In this document: positions 47,091-56,404 of the stretch, piece by piece | Layout of the letters: each line of letters starts with the position of its first letter | Numbering within the stretch: position 1 is the first letter of the stretch | Source: Acinetobacter sp. WCHA55 | GTDB taxonomy: Bacteria > Pseudomonadota > Gammaproteobacteria > Pseudomonadales > Moraxellaceae | Length of the DNA stretch: 64,000 nt | Direction of reading: 5' to 3' | Assembly: GCF_002165305.2 (NCBI RefSeq) | Contig: NZ_CP032286.1 | Coordinates: forward strand, 682,001-746,000 | Position numbers and translations under genes: made by a program | The notes under the pieces: model-generated | The model's database searches: none | Told to the model about the DNA's origin: nothing | Seen by the model: only the letters and a program-made list of their open reading frames with translations

Positions 47091-49109
47091 ATGATGAAAA
47101 AGCAACATTTTAAATTCACCGCATTGTGCATGTTGGGCCTAGGGATGAATCAGATGGCTTTGGCTGAAACAGCACAGCGCCAAACCTTGCCGAGCTTTCA
47201 AGCCAAAGATATCCCTGCGCTGTGTAATGCCAAAATTGCGGATGTGAAAAAGCAACTCAAAGCGTTTGAAAATAAGCCCCTTAAAAACGAAACGGTAGCA
47301 GCGCCTGTATTGGCTGAATGGGATCGTATTTTTGCATCATTTGAAGATTTTTACGGCCCGATTGGTCTGTATAGCAATGTTGACCCTGATGAGGCACTGC
47401 GTAAAGCGGCTGAAGACTGTGAAATTAAAATTAGCCAATTCCAAACCGATGTTTATCAAAATCCAAAGCTATACCAACAAATTAAGAAAGTTAAAATTGC
47501 TGATCCAATTGAAGCCAAGTTCCGTGAAGATATTTTGGAAGGTTTTGAAAAAACAGGGATACAGCTTTCAGCAGATAAACAAGCACGCTTAAAAGCGATT
47601 TTTGATGAACTGGCAAAAATTGAACAAGAGTATGCACGTAATGTACGTGATAATCCTGAAAAACTCGAATTTAGCCCAAATGAGCTAAAAGGCCTGCCAC
47701 AAAGTTATATCGACGGCTTAAAGAAAAATGACAAGGGTAATTATTTACTCGGGTTTGAGTATCCAGATTATCGTCCTTTTATGGAGTTGGCAGATAACGA
47801 TGATGCACGTAAGCGTTATCAAATTGCATTTACCCGACGTGGCGGTGAGAAAAATCTAGCACTGCTGAAGCAAGCCATGGACTTACGTTATGAGCTAGCA
47901 CAACTGTTTGGTAAGTCTAGTTATGCCGAGTGGGTACTACAAAGTCGGATGGCGAAAAACCCTGAAACCGTGAATAAATTCTTGGCAGAGGTGCATGCTA
48001 CCGTGGCGCCCCTAGAGAGAAAGGAAGTTCAAACTTTACGTGAGTTTAAAGCCCAAAGTTTAAATATTCCTGTTGAGCAAGCCAGTATTGAACGTTGGAG
48101 CGAAGCATATTGGAGTGAAAAATTACGCAAAGCCAAGTATCAGGTCGACCAAGAGCAGCTACGTCAGTATTTCCCAACTCAAGCTTCTCAAGATTGGCTG
48201 TTTGCGATTTCTGAAAACTTGTATGGCATCAAGTTTAAGCCTGCCAAAGTTGATGTTTGGCAAGATGAAGTGGAATATTACGATGTGACCGATGCCAAGA
48301 CTGGGCAACTGCTCGGTGGCTTATATATGGATAAATTTCCACGTAAAGGCAAATATGGGCATGCTGCTGTGTGGGGTGTTTATGGTGGTAGTAGCCTAAC
48401 TGGGCGCAAACCGATTTCAGCACTGGTCACCAACTTTAACCGCAATGGTTTAAATAGTGATGAACTTGAAACCTTCGTACATGAGTTTGGTCATGCGCTT
48501 CATGGCATTTTATCTAACACACGTTTTTCCTCTCAGTCAGGAACTTCGGTTGAACGAGACTTTGTCGAAGCACCGTCACAAATGTATGAGGAATGGGCAC
48601 GACGCAAAGAAACTTTGTCAAAGGTGGCAGATTATTGTAAACCTGACTGCCCACGTGTGGATGATGCATTGATTACTAAACTTAATGCCGTGCATAGCTA
48701 TGGACGTGGTTTACATTATGCACGTCAGACGTTGTATGCACAGTATGACATGGCACTACATGGCAGTGATGCACGAGACGTTCAGCCCTTAAATGTTTGG
48801 GAAAAAATGGAAGGTGCAACAGCTTTGGGTTATGTTCCGACCACTGAGTTTCCAGGGCAGTTTGGTCACATCATGGGCGGTTATCAAGTCGGTTATTACG
48901 GTTATATGTGGTCAGAAGTGATGGCGTTGGACATGCTTTCAGCCTTTGGTGATAACTTAAATAACCCTGAAGTGGGACAGCACTATCGTCAAACGATTTT
49001 GTCCCAAGGTGGTCAAAAACCTGCCAAAGCATTGGTCAAAGACTTTTTGGGTCGTGAGCCTGATAACAAAGCCTTTTTCGATGAAATTACCGGTCAACGG
49101 GTGAAATAA
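47091..49109 (+). CDS. Exported M3-family metallopeptidase (Dcp/oligopeptidase-like)
   Basis: The 672-residue protein is a zinc peptidase of family M3, which cuts short peptides. The zinc motif HEFGH is at residues 464-468 (FVHEFGHALHG), with the third ligand Glu downstream in DFVEAPSQMYEEW. The N-terminus (KKQHFKFTALCMLGLG to MALAETAQ, cleavage near 26) looks like a signal peptide, while OpdA and Dcp relatives in E. coli lack one, so it is probably periplasmic. It sits between binding proteins and permeases in one operon. GGAG precedes two adjacent ATGs, 47091 and 47094. Confidence 0.9.
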   Translation: MMKKQHFKFTALCMLGLGMNQMALAETAQRQTLPSFQAKDIPALCNAKIADVKKQLKAFENKPLKNETVAAPVLAEWDRIFASFEDFYGPIGLYSNVDPDEALRKAAEDCEIKISQFQTDVYQNPKLYQQIKKVKIADPIEAKFREDILEGFEKTGIQLSADKQARLKAIFDELAKIEQEYARNVRDNPEKLEFSPNELKGLPQSYIDGLKKNDKGNYLLGFEYPDYRPFMELADNDDARKRYQIAFTRRGGEKNLALLKQAMDLRYELAQLFGKSSYAEWVLQSRMAKNPETVNKFLAEVHATVAPLERKEVQTLREFKAQSLNIPVEQASIERWSEAYWSEKLRKAKYQVDQEQLRQYFPTQASQDWLFAISENLYGIKFKPAKVDVWQDEVEYYDVTDAKTGQLLGGLYMDKFPRKGKYGHAAVWGVYGGSSLTGRKPISALVTNFNRNGLNSDELETFVHEFGHALHGILSNTRFSSQSGTSVERDFVEAPSQMYEEWARRKETLSKVADYCKPDCPRVDDALITKLNAVHSYGRGLHYARQTLYAQYDMALHGSDARDVQPLNVWEKMEGATALGYVPTTEFPGQFGHIMGGYQVGYYGYMWSEVMALDMLSAFGDNLNNPEVGQHYRQTILSQGGQKPAKALVKDFLGREPDNKAFFDEITGQRVK

Positions 49110-49120
49110 GGGGCATTTTT

Positions 49121-50059
49121 ATGCTGGCATATATTATTCGCCGAATTTGGCAAATGATCCCGACCATGCTTGGGGTGGTATTGCTGATTTTCTTCTTGTT
49201 TAACTGGGTAGGTGGTGACCCTGCCTATATTTTGGCGGGGAAAATGTCGAACCCTGAACAGATTGAAAATATTCGACAGCAGCTTGGGGTGGATCAACCC
49301 TACTATGTGCAATTATGGATTTTCATTAAGCAGATTTTGACTTTTGATTATGGGCTGAGTTGGAGTACAGGGGAGTCAGTATCGCAAATCATTACGACAC
49401 GACTTGGGCCTTCGCTGACTTTGCTCATTCCACTGACGATCTTACAAACCATCATTTCTATTGTGTTGGCTTTGGCGGTAGCAGCGGTGCGCGGCAGTTT
49501 AACAGATCGTATGGTGATGATGCTGTGTACGATTGGCATGTCGATCAGTATCTTGGTGTATATCATTGTTTTCCAGTATGTCTTTGCCTATCAGTTGAGC
49601 TGGTTTCCAGTCCAAGGCTGGAGCGATAGCTTTGGCGAAAACCTCTTTAAATATGCTTTATTGCCCATTCTGATCATGTTGGTGGTCAGTATTGCCCCGA
49701 CTTTACGCTTGTATCGTAGTTTTGTTTTGGATGAGGTTAATCAAGACTATGTTCGTACTGCACGTGCCAAAGGGATTGGTGAACGGCGCATTTTAGGTGT
49801 GCATGTGCTACGTAATGCCTCAATTCCGATTATTACAGACGTGATGGCAAGTTTGCCTGCTTTGTTGATTGGTGCATTTTTGATTGAGCGTTTCTTTGGT
49901 ATTCCGGGTATTGGTCGTGAAGTCATTATTGCGGTAGAGCGTAGTGATTTTCCTGTGATTAAAGCCATTACTGTGTACGTTGCACTCGCAACGATGTTTT
50001 TCAACTTGATTGCCGATTTGATTTATAAATGGGTCGATCCTCGCGTACAGTTGAAGTAG
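49121..50059 (+). CDS. Peptide ABC transporter permease, DppB/OppB type
   Basis: The 312-residue membrane protein has six helices and the DppB-type landmarks: an N-terminal MLAYIIRRIWQMIPTMLGV, and the cytoplasmic EAA loop with DYVRTARAKGIGERRI that contacts the ATPase. It forms the pore with the next gene product. AAGGGG precedes the ATG, 11 bases after the peptidase stop. Confidence 0.93.
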   Translation: MLAYIIRRIWQMIPTMLGVVLLIFFLFNWVGGDPAYILAGKMSNPEQIENIRQQLGVDQPYYVQLWIFIKQILTFDYGLSWSTGESVSQIITTRLGPSLTLLIPLTILQTIISIVLALAVAAVRGSLTDRMVMMLCTIGMSISILVYIIVFQYVFAYQLSWFPVQGWSDSFGENLFKYALLPILIMLVVSIAPTLRLYRSFVLDEVNQDYVRTARAKGIGERRILGVHVLRNASIPIITDVMASLPALLIGAFLIERFFGIPGIGREVIIAVERSDFPVIKAITVYVALATMFFNLIADLIYKWVDPRVQLK

Positions 50060-50066
50060 GTGAATT

Positions 50067-51212
50067 ATGCTCAGTGTTCTCATTAAAAGAAAACCAGATA
50101 CTGCTGAACCTGCAACAGCATCTACAGGGCTATGGCAACTCGCTATGCGCCGATTAAAACGCGATCGTATCGCCATGTTTTCACTTCTGATCGTATTGTT
50201 TTATTTTCTGCTTTTAATTTTGTCATCGACTGGCTTAATTGCAAAAGACTGGAATAAAGAAGTCGCTGTGAGTTATGCACCGCCTACGTTTATCGGGGCG
50301 GCTGTAGTGCCACTCCCGCAAAGCGAAGCGCAAAAAGTCGAAGCGGCTGTGCCTGAAAACCCTGTTGATCCTTTGAAAGATGTGATTCGTGAGCTCAATG
50401 CAGAAATTGCGGCTGAACAGGGTGTAGGTGGTGCTATTGATTACTATGGGGTTGTTGATCCTTTAGCTGAAGACATGAAAGCGATTGACCAAGCCTTGGA
50501 TGGGCATTTGTTGGATCAGCAAGCGGAACTCAAGCCAAGCTTGGTTTTAGGTGCTGACAAATGGGGACAGAGTGTTTTATTGAAAACCATTAAAGGTGCA
50601 GAAACATCCATTATTGTTGGCTTGGTCGCCGCTTTTCTTGCTGTCGTAATTGGTACCGTTCTAGGTGCCATTTCGGGCTATTTTGGTGGCTGGGTCGATG
50701 ATGTCTTGAACTGGTTTTATAACATTTTTACCTCGATTCCTTATTTGCTCTTGGTGCTAGCGATTGCCGCAGTACTACAACAAAAAGGCATTTTATCCAT
50801 TGTTTTGATTTTGGGTTTAACAGGGTGGACGGGGGTATATCGTTTAATTCGTGCCGAATATATGAAGCATACTTCGCGGGAATATGTGCTGGCGGCAAAG
50901 GCAATTGGGGTGAGTCATAGCCGACGTATTTTTGTGCATATATTTCCCAATGTCAGTCATATTGCACTGGTTCAAATGTCAATTTTAGTGGTGGCCTTTA
51001 TTAAGTCAGAAGTGATTTTGAGCTTCCTTGGTTTTGGTGTCCCTGTTGGTGTGGTGTCATGGGGCAGTATGTTGAATGAGGCGCAAAGTGAGTTGATTTT
51101 AGGTAAGTGGTGGCAGTTAGCGGCTGCTTCTGTGGCAATGGCGGTTCTGGTCACTGCATTTTCAATGTTTACCGATGCATTGCGTGATGCATTAGACCCA
51201 AAACTGAAATAG
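50067..51212 (+). CDS. Peptide ABC transporter permease, DppC/OppC type, with enlarged periplasmic loop
   Basis: The 381-residue protein is longer than typical DppC (about 300). After the first helix (about 35-57) comes a loop of roughly 100 residues (about 60-160), rich in Glu, Asp, Ala and Pro (SEAQKVEAAVPENPVDPL and further), before the usual LGADKWGQSVLL segment and five more helices. The EAA loop EYVLAAKAIGVSHSRRI is intact. The loop faces the periplasm and could dock the binding proteins or the peptidase; that is speculation. It lies seven bases after the first permease. Confidence 0.92.
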   Translation: MLSVLIKRKPDTAEPATASTGLWQLAMRRLKRDRIAMFSLLIVLFYFLLLILSSTGLIAKDWNKEVAVSYAPPTFIGAAVVPLPQSEAQKVEAAVPENPVDPLKDVIRELNAEIAAEQGVGGAIDYYGVVDPLAEDMKAIDQALDGHLLDQQAELKPSLVLGADKWGQSVLLKTIKGAETSIIVGLVAAFLAVVIGTVLGAISGYFGGWVDDVLNWFYNIFTSIPYLLLVLAIAAVLQQKGILSIVLILGLTGWTGVYRLIRAEYMKHTSREYVLAAKAIGVSHSRRIFVHIFPNVSHIALVQMSILVVAFIKSEVILSFLGFGVPVGVVSWGSMLNEAQSELILGKWWQLAAASVAMAVLVTAFSMFTDALRDALDPKLK

Positions 51213-51222
51213 GAGCATGAGA

Positions 51223-52950
51223 ATGTCTGAACTCAATGATATGACAGCGCCAGTCTTACTTCAGGTGGAAAACTTGCGTGTCAGCTTCAAAAATGAAGAA
51301 AAGCAGTACATTGAAACGCTCAAAGGCATCAGTTTTAGTATTCCAGTGAATACTACTGTGGCTTTGGTTGGGGAGTCAGGGAGTGGGAAGTCGGTCACAT
51401 CGCTAGCCACCATGGGGTTGTTACCTACAGAAAGCAGTCAAATTGCTTTGGACAGTAAAATTCTGTTTGAGGGGCAAGACCTACTCGATTTACCACGCCG
51501 TGAAATGCGGAAAAAGTGTGGTAAAGATATTGCCATGATTTTTCAGGAGCCGATGTCATCCTTAAATCCTGTGTTTACGGTGGGTTCACAAATAGCCGAA
51601 ATTTTACAGTTGCATTTGGGCATGAGTCGTAAGCAGGCACGTGCACGTGCTTTAGAACTCTTGATAGAAGTTGGAATTCCATCTCCTGAAACCAAGATTG
51701 ATGCTTATCCGGGTCAGTTGTCAGGTGGACAGCAGCAGCGCGTCATGATTGCCATGGCGATTGCCTGTAAACCCAAACTCTTGATCGCCGATGAACCGAC
51801 AACAGCACTGGATGTTACCATTCAAAAGCAAATTTTAGATTTGCTGGAGTCTTTGCGGAAGAAGCATCAAATGTCGATGCTGTTTATTACCCATGACTTG
51901 GCTTTGGTCGGGGAAATTGCTGATCAGGTGATCGTGATGCGGCATGGCCAAATTCGTGAACAAGGCAGGGTGAAAGATGTACTTGAACGACCTCAAGATG
52001 TCTATACCAAAGCTTTGTTGCACTGTCGCCCGCAGCTATCTAAACGTCCCATGCGTTTGCCGATGATCAGTGACTTTATGCAACAAAAGGGTGATGATTA
52101 TGTTGAAACGCATAGTGTCGATGTTGAGTCAATTCAACAAAGAAAACGAGGTTTAACAGGCCAAGAACCGATCATTTTAGATGTACGTGATCTTAAAAAG
52201 TCATTCTTTAGTCGAAAAGGATTGTTCGGTAAGGATGAATTTCAAGCGGTCAAAGGTGTTACTTTTCAGTTAGCAAAAGGCAAGACCTTGGGCTTGGTGG
52301 GGGAGTCTGGTTCGGGGAAAACCACCATCGGATTATTATTGATGCGTTTACAGGAGGCGACAGGAGGAAAAGCACTGTTTGAAGGTCGAGATATTTTGGC
52401 TATGTCAGAAAAAGAGTTTGCTCAGTATCAACGCAAGATTCAAATTATTTTCCAAAATCCCTATGCATCACTCAATCCACGTTTTACTGTCGGGCAGATT
52501 TTAATGGAGCCGATGCAGGTGCATGGGATTGGTGCGAATGATGCTGAACGCAAACAGATGGCGTTGGACTTGTTAGAACGCGTGAGCTTACCTGCACAGG
52601 CTTTTTATCGTTATCCACATGAGTTTTCTGGTGGGCAACGTCAGCGTATTGCAATCGCGCGTTGCCTAACTTTAAAACCTGAAATTCTAATTTGTGATGA
52701 GTCAGTTTCTGCGTTGGATGTCTCGGTACAAGCCCAAGTATTGAATTTGCTGCAAGACTTACAGGATGAGTTTGGTCTAAGTTATATCTTTATTTCACAT
52801 GACTTGTCTGTAGTGAAATATATTTCAGATCAAATCATGGTTTTGAATCATGGTGATTTGGTGGAAATAGCCAATTCTGATGATTTGTACCAGTCACCAC
52901 AGCATGATTATACCAAGCGCTTGCTTAGTGCTATCCCGCAGGGAGTATAG
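51223..52950 (+). CDS. Fused double ATPase of a peptide ABC importer (DppD-DppF type)
   Basis: The 575-residue protein joins two ABC ATPase domains, equivalent to separate DppD and DppF subunits, as in GsiA and YejF. Domain 1 has Walker [10 protein letters not shown], signature LSGGQQQRV and [12 protein letters not shown]; domain 2 (from about 315) has [18 protein letters not shown] and [11 protein letters not shown], with Ser in place of the usual Pro after DE. Each domain ends with the oligopeptide-specific tail. AGGAG seven bases before the ATG at 51223 decides against an ATG at 51217. It closes the operon. Confidence 0.93.
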   Translation: MSELNDMTAPVLLQVENLRVSFKNEEKQYIETLKGISFSIPVNTTVALVGESGSGKSVTSLATMGLLPTESSQIALDSKILFEGQDLLDLPRREMRKKCGKDIAMIFQEPMSSLNPVFTVGSQIAEILQLHLGMSRKQARARALELLIEVGIPSPETKIDAYPGQLSGGQQQRVMIAMAIACKPKLLIADEPTTALDVTIQKQILDLLESLRKKHQMSMLFITHDLALVGEIADQVIVMRHGQIREQGRVKDVLERPQDVYTKALLHCRPQLSKRPMRLPMISDFMQQKGDDYVETHSVDVESIQQRKRGLTGQEPIILDVRDLKKSFFSRKGLFGKDEFQAVKGVTFQLAKGKTLGLVGESGSGKTTIGLLLMRLQEATGGKALFEGRDILAMSEKEFAQYQRKIQIIFQNPYASLNPRFTVGQILMEPMQVHGIGANDAERKQMALDLLERVSLPAQAFYRYPHEFSGGQRQRIAIARCLTLKPEILICDESVSALDVSVQAQVLNLLQDLQDEFGLSYIFISHDLSVVKYISDQIMVLNHGDLVEIANSDDLYQSPQHDYTKRLLSAIPQGV

Positions 52951-52971
52951 TGAAGAGGGAGTGGGGTAATG

Positions 52972-52997
52972 AAACGCTCAATAAATTGGGCGTTTTT
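52972..52997 (+). terminator. Terminator of the peptide importer operon
   Basis: AAACGCTCAAT pairs with ATTGGGCGTTT with one wobble and a two-base loop; T residues follow. Confidence 0.8.
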
Positions 52998-53061
52998 AAG
53001 AGGGCTTACATCTTCTTCGCACTTCGGAACACAAAGCGATATTATTGCACTGTAAACACAT

Positions 53062-53088
53062 ATAAAAAGAGCCACTCGAAAGTGGCTC
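53062..53088 (-). terminator. Terminator after rluB
   Basis: GAGCCACT (53069-53076) pairs with AGTGGCTC (53081-53088) around CGAA. On the minus strand a run of T follows the stem, so it ends the scpA-scpB-rluB transcript. Confidence 0.85.
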
Positions 53089-53106
53089 AAATTTTGATTT
53101 TAGAAA

Positions 53107-54213
53107 TTAAAATTTCTTGAAGCTTTTATTTCCAAAAGGTTTACGGGGTGCATTTTCGTCACGTGTGTCACGCTGACCATAGGTACCTTTGTTGCCAAAG
53201 TTGTCTGGACGACTGTCGCGCTGTGCATAGCCTGAGTTTTGACGTGGTTCACGTTGACCATAACCTGTTTGTGCATTGTCGTGACGACGTTGGCTGTAGC
53301 CATTTGGGTTTTCACGGCGATCACGGTTGAAGGCAGGCTTCGCTTGTTGTTGGCCTTCATCTTCATTGTCACGGCGCTGTTGACGTAAGAAACCACCACG
53401 ACGTGCAGCCATTGGTTTTTCTTGCATACGTTCAGTACGACGTTTTGCCATGCCGTACAAACCAGTGCCTTGACGCGGTTTTAACTCAACCGCTTTGGTT
53501 AAGTTGTCGATGTCGTTTTTGTCCAACTCCATCCAACGACCCGTACGTAATTCACGCGGTAAAATAACCGTGCCATAACGTGTACGGAGTAGACGGCTGA
53601 CTTTTAAACCTTGCGATTCAAAAATACGACGTACTTCGCGGTTACGACCTTCTTTTACCACCACTTGATACCAACGGTTAATCCCTTCACCGCCAATTTC
53701 AGAGAATGACTCAAACTTCGCTGGGCCATCATCTAACACCACACCTTTGAGCATGTTGTTCTTAATTTGCGGCGTCACTTCACCCATAACACGTACAGCA
53801 TACTCACGTTCAACTTCGTTTGATGGGTGCATCAAGCGGTTTGCCAGCTCGCCATCATTCGTGAACAACAGTAGACCTGTTGAGTTAATATCCAGACGAC
53901 CTACCATCACCCAGCGATCATTCGCGATTGCAGGTAATTGATCAAATACCGTTGGACGTGACTCAGGGTCGTTACGTGAACAAATTTCGCCTTCTGGTTT
54001 ATAGTAAATCAGAACACGACGACGAATCTCGTCTTCAATTTGGAACGATACTTTACGACCATCGATGCGAAGCTCATCACCTGGTTCAATACGTTCGCCT
54101 ACTTGGGCAACTTGGCCGTTGACACTCACACGACCAGCGGCAATGACTTCTTCCATATAACGGCGAGAACCCAAACCAACTCGTGCGAGTACCTTTTGCA
54201 ACTTTTCACTCAT
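53107..54213 (-). CDS. rluB: 23S rRNA pseudouridine 2605 synthase RluB with long basic tail
   Basis: RluB makes pseudouridine 2605 in 23S rRNA. An S4 RNA-binding domain (about residues 3-50) precedes the catalytic domain with GRLDINSTGLLLFTNDG (Asp nucleophile near 103). From about residue 245 a Gln/Arg/Gly/Asn-rich low-complexity tail follows (repeats like GYGQRE, GYAQRD, TYGQRD), ending KSFKKF. It probably adds RNA affinity; E. coli RluB has a shorter tail. It is 42 bases after scpB and probably in one operon with scpAB. Confidence 0.94.
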   Translation of the reverse strand: MSEKLQKVLARVGLGSRRYMEEVIAAGRVSVNGQVAQVGERIEPGDELRIDGRKVSFQIEDEIRRRVLIYYKPEGEICSRNDPESRPTVFDQLPAIANDRWVMVGRLDINSTGLLLFTNDGELANRLMHPSNEVEREYAVRVMGEVTPQIKNNMLKGVVLDDGPAKFESFSEIGGEGINRWYQVVVKEGRNREVRRIFESQGLKVSRLLRTRYGTVILPRELRTGRWMELDKNDIDNLTKAVELKPRQGTGLYGMAKRRTERMQEKPMAARRGGFLRQQRRDNEDEGQQQAKPAFNRDRRENPNGYSQRRHDNAQTGYGQREPRQNSGYAQRDSRPDNFGNKGTYGQRDTRDENAPRKPFGNKSFKKF

Positions 54214-54254
54214 GACAGCATAACCTTAGAAATTATCATCAACAGTTCACCTAT

Positions 54255-54842
54255 TTACGACTTCGGTGCATTCGCATCGAGCGCCATAAAAGCTTCCTTG
54301 GCATCCTGCAGGGGAGGCAACTGACCTAAAGAATTTAGGCCAAATGCATTTAAAAATTGGGGCGTCGTAACTAACAACGCAGGTCTTCCTGGGAGTTCAC
54401 GAAAACCAGATTCTTTAATCCAGTTCCAATCAAATAACGTTCGTAACAATTGACTGTTATTTGAGACTCCTCGAATTTGTTCTATATCTGCTCGAGTGAC
54501 GGGTTGATGATACGCAACCACGGCCAACATTTCGAGTAGTGATGGCGAGAGACGAGTTGGTCGCTCTGGCCATGTTTGTGCAACAATTTGACGGTATTTT
54601 GCTCGAACTTGAAAACGAAAACCTTGAGCAGTTTCAATCAGTTCAATCGAACGACCATGCTGTAGCATTACAAGTTGTTGTAAAAACTGGCGTAAATCTT
54701 GTTTGCTATATTGATTTTGGAACGATTCTTTCAATCGCGCAAGTGAAACAGGCGCATCACTGGCAAAAATAATCGCTTCTAATTGCATCAAAATTTCATG
54801 CAAGTTATCTTCATTCGTTACAGGAGTGGTTTGTTCTAACAT
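54255..54842 (-). CDS. scpB: Segregation and condensation protein ScpB
   Basis: ScpB is a winged-helix kleisin-associated protein that binds ScpA in the Smc complex. The 195-residue protein contains LEAIIFASDAPVSLARL at the start and the marked LEMLAVVAYHQPVTRADIEQIRGV and FGLNSLGQLPPL segments. Its ATG overlaps the scpA stop by one base, so the two are translationally coupled. The partner smc is at 18.3 kb. Confidence 0.94.
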   Translation of the reverse strand: MLEQTTPVTNEDNLHEILMQLEAIIFASDAPVSLARLKESFQNQYSKQDLRQFLQQLVMLQHGRSIELIETAQGFRFQVRAKYRQIVAQTWPERPTRLSPSLLEMLAVVAYHQPVTRADIEQIRGVSNNSQLLRTLFDWNWIKESGFRELPGRPALLVTTPQFLNAFGLNSLGQLPPLQDAKEAFMALDANAPKS

Positions 54843-55636
54843 TATTTTTTGACTCCTTGTATCGAAAGCGGTGCTTCAACACCTGAACTCACAATTTGAA
54901 TACGTTGCTGACGGGTTAACTCTAAAATGGCCATAAACGTCACGACCATGCCCATACGACCTTGAATGGGACGCAGCAAAGATTCAAAAACTAAAACTTC
55001 ACCTGAAGCGACTTTGCTTTCAATAAAAGCCATACGCTCTTCAAGTAAAACAGGTTCTTGTGCGATTTGATGGGTGATTGGCTCAGGTCGGTTAAACACG
55101 CAGAACAGTGCATCACGTAGTTGTTGCACATCATGACCGTCATTATTATCTAGAGTTTGGCCTAAGCTGACATTGGTTGAGAAGGTGTCTCGCTCTAATA
55201 TAGGCATGTGCCCCAAGCGTTCAGCCGCTTGTTTAATACGGAGATAAGTTTCTAAACGGTCGATCAGCTCTTGTTTCGGATCTTTTTCAATTTGGATTGC
55301 ATTGGGTGCTTTTGGCAATAGCAACCGTGACTTTAAGTCAGCCAATAGCGCAGCCATCACCATATAGTCTGCTGTCAGCTCAATGTTCAGCGACTTCATG
55401 GCATCCATATAAGACAGGTATTGCGCTGCAATCGGGGCAATATCTAACTGTAATAAGTCAAAGCCATTTTTTTGAATCAGGTAAATCAGAAAGTCGAGTG
55501 GCCCTTCAAAATGCTCAAGGAGAATTTCAAATGCAGCAGGAGGAATATATAAATCCTCAGGAATGGAGTCATGCCACTCATCCATAACACGGATTTGTGG
55601 AAGATCTTCCATGGCATTATGGACGGATTGATTCAT
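54842..55636 (-). CDS. scpA: Segregation and condensation protein ScpA
   Basis: ScpA is the kleisin that bridges the two Smc heads. The 264-residue protein has the N-terminal FEGPLDFLIYLIQKNGFDLLQLDIAPI and the middle ADYMVMAALLADLKSRLLLP that contact Smc, and a C-terminal winged helix. Three Met codons lie in the first 18 residues, so the exact start is unsure; the ORF start is kept. It is followed directly by scpB and rluB, an order also found in many other Gammaproteobacteria. Confidence 0.92.
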   Translation of the reverse strand: MNQSVHNAMEDLPQIRVMDEWHDSIPEDLYIPPAAFEILLEHFEGPLDFLIYLIQKNGFDLLQLDIAPIAAQYLSYMDAMKSLNIELTADYMVMAALLADLKSRLLLPKAPNAIQIEKDPKQELIDRLETYLRIKQAAERLGHMPILERDTFSTNVSLGQTLDNNDGHDVQQLRDALFCVFNRPEPITHQIAQEPVLLEERMAFIESKVASGEVLVFESLLRPIQGRMGMVVTFMAILELTRQQRIQIVSSGVEAPLSIQGVKK

Positions 55637-56404
55637 TACAGTTATTGGCCACGCGAATTTTCAAAGGCATGATTATGTTTTTTCGAATCAGTACTTAGGA
55701 GAAAAAGTAGAGGTGATTTAAAAAATACATAATTTTAATAGGGCTTAGTGTAAAACAAATTGCAGTGTGAATACATGATTTCACCGACCAAATAACAAAA
55801 AAAGCTGTAAATAAATATAGAGTATTTATTTGTGTGATGCTTTTTATCCACTGATGTCGTAGCTCAATTTGCAGAAATGGGCTGGGTTTAAGAGGACTTG
55901 GCGCACTTAGGGTACAGTCTTGAAGTTTGTAAAATAATCGATTTGCTGCATATAGGTAGATGGGTGATACAGATTTATTGATATTAGAGTAGTTATGGAC
56001 AAAGCTTTTTTTATAAATGGTTTGAAAGCGTGAAGAGAGTAACTGAAGCTCAAATTAATGTCAGTTAACGCCAAAGACAAGATTTACTCTGGTGCTTGTA
56101 GAGCCAATTCAATGATGCGCTGACAGCTGTCTTATAGGCAGAGATTCTTGGGTTCAAGGTATTTGAAATATTGCTGGATGGTCGTGATCGGGAGGAAATA
56201 ACTATACCGATTATCTTCCCGCATAATGCAGTTGATTGAGCTAAGGCTTTGCACCAAAGTCTCGGACTCAAGCGTCCAAGGACGTTGCACATATAAACTA
56301 TCGTGCTTGGAAAATTGATGGAGATTGAGCAAAACCATAAACAGGGTCATGTTGATCTCTTGAGAATGTGAGATTCAGTTTCTCTTGCGAAGAATTGCAG
56401 CGCA
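55637..56404. other. Intergenic region between scpA and yciO
   Basis: The first half holds nothing recognisable apart from an AT-only inverted repeat, AAATAAATA (55809-55817) and TATTTATTT (55823-55831), which might be an operator. The second half carries the small open frame at 56132-56350. Confidence 0.5.
56132..56350 (-). CDS. Small hypothetical protein, possibly truncated
   Basis: The 72-residue frame starts MTLFMVLLNLHQFSKHD and ends YFKYLEPKNLCL. AGAGATC precedes the ATG, and composition looks protein-like. After the TAA the same frame continues open for 15 codons (reading about DSCQRIIELALQAPE) to another stop at 56084, so the first stop may be a nonsense mutation in an 88-residue gene. 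I do not recognise the family. It lies upstream of scpA and downstream of yciO on the same strand. Confidence 0.4.
   Translation of the reverse strand: MTLFMVLLNLHQFSKHDSLYVQRPWTLESETLVQSLSSINCIMREDNRYSYFLPITTIQQYFKYLEPKNLCL

Noticed and set aside
53100..53399. 99-codon minus-strand frame overlapping the rluB tail
   Set aside because: It is an alternative frame of the repetitive tail and has a compositional, not a coding, origin.
55809..55831. AT-only inverted repeat as a terminator
   Set aside because: It has no GC pairs and no T-run and lies far from any gene end; at most it could be an operator.
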